Part shown: piece after piece, positions 22,625-31,475 of the stretch
Position numbering within the stretch: position 1 is the first letter of the stretch
Layout: each line of letters opens with the position of its first letter
NCBI GenBank assembly: GCA_037043455.1
Contig: JAWPHD010002610.1
Span: forward strand, 62,001-126,000
DNA length: 64,000 nucleotides
Source: Cyrtodaria siliqua
Lineage: Eukaryota; Mollusca; Bivalvia; Adapedonta; Hiatellidae
Direction of reading: 5' to 3'
The notes under the pieces: model-generated
What the model was told of the DNA's origin: nothing
The model's database searches: none
What the model saw: the letters and a program-made list of their open reading frames with translations, nothing else
Made by a program: the position numbers and the translations under genes

Positions 22625-23090
22625 AACGATAGATACCTGCAGCTATATTAATAGATATACATTTATATGTGCTACATTTGGAGTTATGTGATCAATAGAA
22701 TCTCACATTCTTACCGTTTTAAAATTGAATTTATATTAAACTCACATCGTATAGATTTATCCAACACTTAATGTAAGATCCTCTATATATTTATATGGTT
22801 ATTAAAGTCAATGTAACGGTTGTGTAATTTAAACCATGGTATTGTATCGTACGTTTGGAGTTTATTTTTAATAAAAGATCTACATTTAAAATTTATAAAT
22901 ACTTTATTAAATTGTTTATAAATAAAACATTCAATAATACATGAAAATAGTTATGTTGTTTTTAATGAAGCATGAATATGAATTAAAACTTAACTGGGAG
23001 CATGGGTCCGTACACAGACCTAATAACATAGTATAGATAAGAAACTGTGAAATGTATCTAAATTTCAGGTAGCACAGTGAAAAAAATTCA
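22625..23090. other. AT-rich intergenic sequence, nothing recognised
   Basis: No gene or repeat border seen. Confidence 0.4.
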
Positions 23091-23104
23091 CAAACTATTT
23101 GTTA

Positions 23105-24035
23105 TTAAATCTATGGTCCGTATGATCTGAACTGGGAGAAGATGTCCATAAGATCTGAACTTGGGGTATATATTTGTAAGATCTGAACTGTGAGTATATT
23201 TGTTCATAAGATCTAAACTGGGAGTAGAAATCGGTAAGATCTGAACTGAGTATGTGTCGGTAAGATCTGAACTGGGGGTATACGTATATATATGCATAAG
23301 ATCTGAACTGGGGGTATGTAACCATAAGATCTGAACTGTGGATATACTTGGTATATACCCATAAGATCTGAACTGTAGGTATACATGGTATATCTCCATA
23401 AGATCTGAACTGGGAGGTATATATCCGTAAGATCTGAACTAGGAGTATATGTCCATAAGATCTGAACTGGGAGGTATATATCCGTAAGATCTGAACTAGG
23501 AGTATATATCCATAAGATCTGAATTGGGAGTATATATCTATAAGATCTGAACTGGGGATATATGTCCATAATATCTGAACTGGGGAGTATATATCCGTAA
23601 GACCTGAACTGGGGGTATATGTCCATAAGACCTGAACTGGGGGTATATGTCTATAAGATCTGAACTGGGGGTATATATCCATAAGATCTGATTTGATTTG
23701 AATTGGATTTTATAGTCGCACCAACAGCTAAGGTCATATGGCGACTTTCCAGCTTCCATTGGTGGAGAAACCCAGGTGCCCCTCCGGGCAATTTTCGTGT
23801 ACGGGTGGGCACCTGGGTAGAACCACCGACGTTCCAAAAGCCAGCTGGATAGCTTCCTCACATAAAGATTCCTAGGCCCCTGAGGGATCGAACCTACAGC
23901 GGTGAGGGGCAAGTGATTTCAAGTCAGAGACGTTAACCACTCGGTCACGGACGCCCCCCACAAGATCTGAACTGGGGGTATATATCCATAAGATCTGAAC
24001 TAAGGGTATATGTCTGTAAGATCTAAACTGGGATT
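23105..24035 (+). repeat. AAGATCTGAACT minisatellite, 26-31 bp units
   Basis: About 24 units of the form CATAAGATCTGAACTGGGGG plus TATATAT/GT. The unit length varies mainly in the TATA-rich part. Long open frames on the - strand through the array (up to 195 codons, repeating SSDLTDIY / QFRSYG) are by-products of the repeat. A SINE B copy splits the array. Confidence 0.95.
23692..23961 (-). mobile_element. SINE family B, full copy inserted in the minisatellite
   Basis: On the - strand it starts GGGGGGCGTCCGTGACCGAG, with GTTAACGTCTCTGACTTG and GTAGGTTCGATCCC (A- and B-box regions of a tRNA-Ser-like head), and ends CCAATTCAAATCAAA. It is flanked by AAGATCTGA on both sides (23683-23691 and 23962-23970), a 9-bp target duplication taken from the repeat unit. 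Confidence 0.92.
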
Positions 24036-24372
24036 GAGGTTCAAACCTACAATTGTCAGATATTCTATGAGCGTAGAAGCTACCAGTTGGCTATTGCGGC
24101 TGAGCCTAGGTTGATACATGTTAACTACATGTTTACCCCTGTCCATGCGGAAATCTCGTGACTGATATATGATCAATGACCTTGTATAATCACCCTATGA
24201 CTAGTGACTGTATTACACAATCTTTCACAATACTTGTTTAAAGTTCCCATAAAGTTACGATGCCCATATAAGTCCATCAAATGTTGCAAACTAAAATTCT
24301 TTGCAATATAGTAATTATAGTTAAGACATACATACAGATATACGGCTATACAAGCTATAATTACTGCTGTGT

Positions 24373-24490
24373 AAAAATTGAATTGAATTGGGTTTTATAT
24401 TCGCACCAACAGCTATGATTATATGGCGACGTTCCAGCTTCCATTGGTGGAGGAAGACCCCAGGTGCCTCTCCGGGATTGAACTACAAGT
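24373..24490 (-). mobile_element. SINE family B, 5'-truncated copy
   Basis: It holds the 3' half only (CACCTGGGGTCTTCCTCCAC, GCCATATAATCATAGCTGTT) and the AATTCAATTCAATT tail. It abuts the reverse-transcriptase fragment. Confidence 0.75.
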
Positions 24491-25440
24491 TATTACTACA
24501 TTAGATACAGACTCATGGAGTCTTTCTAAATTACAGGAACTTGGGAGTTCTAATTTGTATACTCCAGTGCGATCTACTGAAGATAATGTTGTTTTGACGC
24601 ATATCACTCAGTGCAAGATTTTCAAGGCTGGAATAGAAGAAAAGCGAAACAGACTTCCAACTACATACTGGATTCCCAAATTACACAAACAACATATAAA
24701 GCCCGTTTTATTTCCAATTCTAGTTCTTGCACCATTACTAACATCTCTAAACTTTCAACATCTCGTCTTACTGCCGTTAAAGATCGCGTTAAACAATATT
24801 GTGGTAAAGCTTATGAAAACTATTTTGGTTTATTAAAAATTCAGGCGACGTTCTTGATAAAATTTGCAATAAACGTCAAGCTTCATCTATAAGTACTTAT
24901 GATTTTTCTACATTATATACAACTTTACCACACAACCTTATCAAAGACAAATTTATTACTCTCTTTCAAAAAACTTTTGCAATGGAAAATACTACATTTT
25001 TGGCCTGTAACAATATTTTAATTTTTTTTTTACTAACGGCAGTTTGGACAATTACACTATGTGGACTTGCCATGACGTTTGTGAATCACCTATTTTTCTA
25101 TAGATACTATTTTCGTCAAGTATGAAACTACCGTTTATAGACAAATTGTTGGTATCCCTATGAGTACGAACTGTGCACCGCTTGTCACTACTCCATCAGG
25201 GCTACCGTTACCATAAACTTCGTAAAACCTTTGCAAAATTTTATTTTCGTAACCCTCGAGTCTTCTTTACAAATATAAAAGTAATTCAAGAACTTTTATG
25301 CGACATGGACTATCACAACCTGACTTCTATGGTGACATGATTTACAAGCTTCGTAAGATCCTTGGTCATGATCACCTTTATACTATCTTTGTTGAACCTG
25401 TTAAAAGGTTTATCAAAAGGGTTATGACCCTATTATTTTG
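24480..25440 (+). pseudogene. broken reverse transcriptase fragment (Penelope-like or other non-LTR type)
   Basis: Three frames in succession carry LPTTYWIPKLHKQ, YKARFISNSSSC, TYDFSTLYTTLPHNLI and YRQIVGIPMSTNCAPLV, followed after a deletion by GYRYHKLRKTFAKFY and HGLSQPDFYGDM. These are recognisable RT fingers/palm and thumb motifs of an invertebrate element whose closest class I judge to be Penelope-like. The catalytic YxDD segment is deleted and there are at least three frameshifts, so the copy is dead. Confidence 0.8.
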
Positions 25441-25539
25441 CAACACACTGCATGCTTGGTGATGGCCCCATTTGCAGTTCTCCACTATGCTTTCTTAGAT
25501 CATATTGTATTAACACATATATTCGTAACTCTTGGCAAG

Positions 25540-26110
25540 TTGCTTGGGATTTGTCAGTTAACAATAAACTCCATTCAATTAAACCGTTACTCGGAGATTG
25601 GCGTTCTTCTAGTAGACCCATTCGTCGAGAGGAAGTTGTCCTAGCCCGGTGCAGGATAGGGCATACACGTTATACTCAGTCATATTTATTACAAGGTGAG
25701 CAGTTGAGCAGAATGTATACCCTGCTCTGCACCGTTTACGGTCAAACACATCTTGTTGGAATGTGTAGATCCTATGCGTCAAAGGTACTACAATGTTAAT
25801 ACTATGACCGAGTTATTTGATACTATAGATTTTAGTCTTGTTTTGGCAAGGAAGTCAGACTATATAAATCATTATAATATGTTCTTGTATATATTTACTT
25901 CTTTATATACCCGTATACGGGCATTTGTTGATTTACATATATAGTTTATATTACTACCATATCATCCCTTATTTGTAAATAGTTTTATCTTTATATATTT
26001 ACATTAACTTTTAATTAATCCTTCAATTCTTCATCTTTCATCAGTTTTTGCGCACAATATGACCTATTTATGTGTCGACGTGCCGTAAAACACCATTCAT
26101 CCATTTATTC
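25540..26110 (+). pseudogene. LINE C-terminal tail and 3' end
   Basis: SIKPLLGDWRSSSRPIRREE, VVLARCRIGHTRYTQSYLLQ and, after frameshifts, MRQRYYNVNTMTELFDTI match the region after the RNase H domain of invertebrate non-LTR retrotransposons. It ends TRIRAFVDLHI, followed by a 3' UTR that closes with GACGTGCCGTAAAACACCAT and CATTCAT-like repeats. Degenerate relatives: 15205-15390, 16119-16475, 29975-30165. Confidence 0.75.
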
Positions 26111-26495
26111 ATTTAATGTCCTGCCTTATATATGATACAAAGCTTATTTGCATCGGCTCATTATGGTAACATTGCTATATTGACTTCATTATAAGTTCTA
26201 AAATACTTGACCAATTTCAATAAACTCATTTTCTTTGGTAATGATAAAACCTTTGAAAAAAATGGCAAACTGACTGTCACAAAATGTCACGGGTAGAGCG
26301 TATTGGTCGTTCATAGCTCTTGTAAGTTATCGGTTACACCCAAATCTATTGTTCGAGTTGAAACAATTTCACAATATTCATGATCGATCCATGTAACACG
26401 TAAAAGCGTGCACATTTTAAGTGGCCACCAGAGAGGCCGTGTCATAAGTTTAGTTTTGTGCTAATGCATGTAAACGTATAGGTATATTTTCCTTA

Positions 26496-27072
26496 AGCCT
26501 GGTACACACGGTACGATTATCTCATAGGACAAATCTTATAAGACAAATCTGATACAATCTATCTTATGAGATGGCCTGTACACACGCTGAGATTAATTGT
26601 ATGGGATTTCCTGGTGACCTTCAAATAAGTGCATACTGGATCTTTCCAGGATGTAAACGAATGAAAGCGCCTTGTCATACATCTTTCTTGTCGTAGTCTT
26701 TGTGCGGGACTGTCCACAAAACTTCCTCTTCCTCATAATATCCCAACAATTCATCAATGTTATCATTCGTCCAATTTCCTGCCATGTTGCTATGTATGAA
26801 CTAAAATACCCGCGTGTACAAATCTACAATGCATGTAGCCCCTTTGCTGCGAAAGTTATGTCAAATCTGGAACGCAGTACACTTTGGCCACAGTATCAAC
26901 ATGTGTGGTTGGATGGCGGTGCTTTTGATCTTGTCTTATGGAAATAGAGCATGTTCTATTTCTGGAAGACATCTTTCAGGTCATAAATTGTGTCTTAAGC
27001 CCCTGTACACACGATGCAATTTGTCTCACAAGACATATCTTATAAGATAAATCTTACCGTGTGTACCGGGCT
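26496..27072 (-). mobile_element. PIF/Harbinger-like DNA transposon, non-autonomous
   Basis: The ends AGCCTGGTACACACGG and CCGTGTGTACCGGGCT are inverted repeats flanked by TTA on both sides (26493-26495 and 27073-27075), which fits the 3-bp TWA target of PIF/Harbinger. A second inverted pair (ACACACG, ATCTTATAAGA) lies just inside. The interior holds a MADF-like start (26675-26785). Confidence 0.8.
26675..26785 (-). pseudogene. N-terminal fragment of a MADF/Myb-like transposon protein
   Basis: The 36-codon frame starts MAGNWTNDNIDELLGYYEEE and has VLWTVPHKDYDKKDV. The tryptophan, the leucine pair and the LW...Y spacing fit the start of a MADF/SANT-like domain, the accessory DNA-binding protein of Harbinger elements. 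It ends at TGA after Val; GAT|GTATGA could instead be a former splice donor. Confidence 0.55.
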
Positions 27073-27079
27073 TTAAACG

Positions 27080-28470
27080 GCAAAATTGTATAAGGGGCCT
27101 CTCGTGTAGATTCAATACTGTAGATTTAGCCACGTTTGTCACGGACTGAACGGGGGAAATAATGATTTGGGCGTAATGTTTGCTATAAAACCCACTGTCT
27201 TCTATCTCTCGCCGGGATCATCGATAGTACTTTGTTGGAACAGAGATTGGACGGCAAATTTCATAGGCAACATGTGGTTAGTAGTTTTATTAAACTTTTA
27301 TCGTACATTTGTATTCAGTGGGCGGCGCCATCTTGTTTGGCGGTTACGACATCCGGTTAGCATTGATGTTTCTCAAACATAACTTTAGACTAGCATATGA
27401 TTTTGAAGTTACTTTATTAGATGTAATTATTGTAATTGATCATTAATTGTAAAACAATATTAATTTGATAACAGTGGATAATAGGTGCATTAGTTAACGT
27501 TGGCGTATAACTCAGTGATTGTAATACACGATTGTTAACATTAGGTAACAATGAGATGAGTGACAAGAATAAATGCGTGCATGCATAACTCAGTGAGTGT
27601 AATATATGAGTAATTTGATCATGGTTATATTACATGTATTAGGGGCATTGATTAACAGCGACGTACATGGCGTATACATGGCGTTGTAGAATATGTATAC
27701 ATTGCTACTCATCATTAGTACAGCTTACATATATTGATTGAATAATGATTTGTTTGGGTAATGATAATTATGCAAGATTGTTATGTTTGTCAACCGACAT
27801 CTAAAACGTATGTATAATTACAGCCTAAGCCATCCAGGATATAAGCCATCCAGGGTTGGAAATAAGCCATCCAGGATATAAGCCATCCAGGGTTGGAGTA
27901 AGCCATATAGGTTTGGATATCCAGGAGTGGAGCTAAGCTTCCACGATTAACGTTTACAAGCGGTGGAGACGGTCCCCGTACCTGCGCAGCCAGGTTTTAC
28001 TAACGACAACCCCCGGGACACAAGGTGGGCCCGTTACCAATCCTCACTGGAGGAATATCACTCACAATCTCAGTGGAGGTTAACTATCATTGCATCGCGT
28101 CATCAACCCTTACAGAAGGCATTTGATGACAATCATCCATTGAATTCGCGCATCATCATCTTCATGAGCTCTCGCGCATCACAGTTATCGCGCTAGATCA
28201 ACATTGTTATAGCTTTAACAACACTTTAGTGTCTTAGACATTCAGTATTTATAACAATACTAAGAACGTCTTAAACGTTCATGAGAACATTCTTTTCATA
28301 GTTCATTTGTGTATTCGCTTGTTTTTTTAGATAATTGTATATATATTAAACATATTTTAAAAATTGCATTAAACTTATGTAAATGCATTCACCGTCATTG
28401 ATTCTTTCCTGAGTTAGCCCAACCACTAAGGTCATCCTGTGACACTGACATCTTCAATGCAAATGACAAC
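27080..28470. other. intergenic sequence with a short tandem motif, no gene recognised
   Basis: AAGCCATCCAGG...TTGGA is repeated about five times at 27824-27925. The 77-codon frame at 27963-28196 (starting METVPVPAQPGFTND) follows directly and could be the start of a retroelement gag-like protein, but I recognise no domain. Confidence 0.4.
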
Positions 28471-28474
28471 AAAT

Positions 28475-29110
28475 CTTAAAGTAGCTATCCCGCCAACAAC
28501 AGCCAAATTTTGCTTAATATGTACAACGTTTATAAACCTACTGACGATGAGGTATATATATAACTTACATAATTTGAGAATGCAAACTCTTTAGATCATG
28601 GCGTGATCCCGCCTTAATTCCATTAAGTGATAGGAAAGCTTATATTAGCAGTATTTGATAACGGATATTTCGACTATAAAACTTGTTTAAACAATTTTTA
28701 CTGAAACAAATGCGATAACTTGTTTAAAATTTCCTATTAAATGCTTTAATTTTACTACATGCAACCTTTTTAAGCCGAAATCAAGGTTTTATTTCATATC
28801 CCAGCCAACCCCATTTTCGCTTCTTGCAGAAGGGGTTGGATAGGGTATGAAAGTTAATACTCGGACCACATAATGTACAACATAAACGATTTTAACCAGG
28901 CAGGCCAAACACCGAAACCGGAGCGACGAATTGAGAGTTACCAACTCATAATTCATTTTGATACACGGTTTTGTAGTGCAATTTTACCATTTTTTGGCAG
29001 GTTAGTTTCTTTAAACTACTTGACCGATTTTTTAAAAACCTACAGCTCATTTATTAGACCATTTCCAAGCTAATGAAATACATTTAATAGTTATTTTCTA
29101 AAAAAAAAGT
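28475..29110. repeat. dispersed repeat, copy 2 (pair with 7955-8560)
   Basis: AGTAGCTATCCCGCCAACAA and downstream blocks match copy 1, but this copy has an extra 260 or so bases in the middle. CTCGGACCACATAA occurs at 28860-28873 and again at 29285-29298, resembling a 14-bp target duplication around 28874-29284. Confidence 0.5.
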
Positions 29111-29298
29111 TGCTTTTGACATTGAAATATGTAGTTCTGGCAGCTGGAGTGAAACAATAAAACTCTATATTGCACGCGTATGAAATACCATTTTAAGTCA
29201 CTGCTAAAATCATTATTTCAGAAATTAAATATTTATATATGGTTTCATTAATGTTTTTCAAAGTCGTTTTTGTTTGTTGTTCATCTCGGACCACATAA

Positions 29299-30165
29299 CC
29301 ACCAGCGACCTTTTTTGCCACTGACCGTTCCAAGGCTGTAGCCCTATTGTCAACTCGTGTATGGTTGTGGTGTCATATATTGCCTTGTATTCATCTGTGT
29401 AATTATTGCTTGTTTCTGTGCGTGTTTTTGGTTGACTGCTGTTCTTGAATGCTACTTTTCCTGTTCGACTTTTATATCTACGTTTGTATCGTGTTCGTTT
29501 GTCTTAGTTCTTTGTCCAATTTGTGTTCTAACAGATAATACACCATTCAGTTGTATTCCCCGATCATCTACCAAGGGCTACAGCCTCCAATGTGTTCAAA
29601 CCTATAGAGGTGTACAATGTATTGATTCAGCGCCGCAGAATCATGTCTTTTCTAAAACAGTACTTAAATGTTTGGATGTTTTAATGCTCAGCACATATAA
29701 CATGTATTTTGAGCACACACAATCTCACAGGCACGCACGCACACACGCACACACACGCTACAGTATTTTTAGGGAAATACAATTCTCTTTTAACTGATAA
29801 TCTTATTATTTTCGGCTGGCTACCGCCATGTAGGAATAAAAATGGAATGATAAGGCATCAATGCATTTACATAAATCGATTTCCAAATATTGATTTTAAA
29901 TGTCATTTTAACAAATATATTCTTAATTCATGGCGATATACGGTGCATGTTTTTGTGAATAATTAACTGCATTCAATTAAACATTATGTCGTTCCTATAC
30001 AGCCATTTGTCGAGAAGTCTGTTTAGCCCCAGAATATGGCATACACAGAATATGGCATACACGCTTTATACTACTGCATATTTTTAACAAGGTCGGCACT
30101 TGCCAGAATGTATACCGTGTTTGGTATCCTGTTTGGCACCGTTAACGGCCAAGCATATATTATTT
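29299..30165 (+). mobile_element. retroelement 3' region with LINE tail remnants
   Basis: CCAGCGACCTTTTTTGCCAC and the following hydrophobic frame (YIALYSSV, FWLTAVLECYFSCSTFIST) are mirrored on the - strand at 31740-31990. At 29975-30165 CATTCAATTAAACATT, AGAATATGGCATACACGCTT and CAGAATGTATACCG follow the LINE tail of 25570-25730 with heavy decay. The 146-codon frame at 29357-29797 is best read as part of this untranslated region. Confidence 0.5.
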
Positions 30166-30166
30166 A

Positions 30167-30336
30167 AGAAATAGAACATCGTTTACTGTGAATTATCGTT
30201 TAATATATCACGGTTTGGAGTTCAATTGTAAACAATAATTTCACGAGCCCGAAGGGCGAGTGAAGTTATTGTTTACAATTGAACGACAAACCGTGATATA
30301 TTATAGATAATTCACCGTAAACGATGTTCTATTTCT
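30167..30336. repeat. 170-bp near-perfect palindrome (hairpin element)
   Basis: Arms of about 77 bp begin AGAAATAGAACATCGTTTAC and end with the reverse complement; the centre is CGAGCCCGAAGGGCGAG. Only a few mismatches separate the arms. It abuts the LINE remnant on its left. Confidence 0.9.
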
Positions 30337-30876
30337 ATTCTAATACCCCTAAAATGTGAAAATAACGCAAACATCTGAAAGCTTTCGCATTGCTTTGCTT
30401 GCTCTCCTAACGTTGCATACGTTACAATGCGCAATGCGCAATGCGCAATGCTTATTCTCCTAACGTTGCAAAAATTACAGTGATATATCGTTCAATATAA
30501 CGAGATATTTTAAACTAGGCTATATAGTGCGGGTGTATTAGAATAGATTGTATAGACTGTTATTCTATGCGACAAAGACTTCCAGACTAACACTATATGC
30601 AGGATGTTTTAATCGAATTGATGTCAGTTTTGTTTTAGAGTACTTGAAAGAAGATACTTGTTTGAGGAAGGGAGAAACTCATGTCAACATATGACACTGT
30701 AATCAAATGTCCGATGGGTAGTTTGGCATATTAATGACAATGTTCATACTATTTTAGCACCAACCCATACTTTAATAACGCACATGGTATTGGATATATT
30801 TTACGCCACCTGGAATATTTCAGTTCATGACTACATTTAGGCAAGAACAGTGTCATGAGTTGCTTCCCTTACAGTA

Positions 30877-31107
30877 TCAAGTGTCATTCGCAACATCTAC
30901 ACCAATACAAGGAATCATATCCCGAATCAATCTCCACGCAGAGTTATCGTTCCTTGCACTCATGAGGGACGAGTGTACTCTGGGTAGAGATTGATCCCGA
31001 ATGTGTCTAGAAAGGATACGGCATACAAACATGACGGCGAAATAGACTGCCGCCAAAAGGCATTCCCAGTCAAAATCAATATTGTCATCAAAGTTTTGCA
31101 ATGCCAT
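30877..31107 (-). CDS. unrecognised 76-codon open frame
   Basis: The frame starts MALQNFDDNIDFDWECLLAA, has one hydrophobic stretch (LLAAVYFAVMFVCRIL) and ends GVDVANDT. I do not recognise it and see no splice borders tying it to a neighbour. It lies just downstream of the protease stop codon on the same strand, so it might be in the protease 3' UTR or be chance. Confidence 0.15.
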   Translation of the reverse strand: MALQNFDDNIDFDWECLLAAVYFAVMFVCRILSRHIRDQSLPRVHSSLMSARNDNSAWRLIRDMIPCIGVDVANDT

Positions 31108-31313
31108 TTATTCGAGTTTATTTTACATGGAAGCGCTCATCGGTATTAATATACATCATAGATAATTCCTCCACGTCTTCAAAAGGAAAACTCAAACGTA
31201 GACTGCTTTGGAAATTTTATTGATATCATTGTAAAAAGGTGAGAAAGGCGAAACAATGTTCTGCTGCTTTACAATTATAGTTGGACCAGTCCATGATGAC
31301 GTGCTCGAATTCA

Positions 31314-31475
31314 TTAGTTATTCTGAAGTGTTGTGTCCACCCAATTCCTGAAGCTAGATATACGTGTGTACACATTTGGCAGGTGCAAGTGGCATTCATT
31401 GCTGCCCCATGACGTCAAACCAGCAAGCACGTGACCGTCGGAACGCTCACATACCAGAGGTCCACCAGAATCGCC
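31314..31475 (-). CDS. serine protease terminal exon (active-site Ser)
   Basis: The acceptor TATTCCAG is followed directly by GDSGGPLVCERSDGHVLAGL, TSWGSNECHLHLPNVYTR and ISSFRNWVDTTLQNN, then TAA at 31316-31314. It starts in phase 0, matching the previous exon. Confidence 0.92.
   Translation of the reverse strand, partial: GDSGGPLVCERSDGHVLAGLTSWGSNECHLHLPNVYTRISSFRNWVDTTLQNN

Noticed and set aside
23095..23682. 195-codon open frame on the - strand
   Set aside because: It is a translation of the minisatellite; several frames stay open because the unit lacks stops.
23105..24035. Regular 26-31 bp repeats that at first glance look like a CRISPR array
   Set aside because: There are no unique spacers: the whole unit repeats with small length changes, the context is animal DNA and no cas genes exist. 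It is a minisatellite.
27963..28196. Possible gag-like or host gene start
   Set aside because: No zinc knuckle, no repeats at LTR-like distance and no continuation; left as unassigned sequence.
29357..29797. 146-codon open frame with a hydrophobic N-terminus
   Set aside because: Its sequence recurs in the untranslated region of the retroelement on the - strand at 31740-31990, and it contains a CA-rich simple repeat; not treated as a gene.
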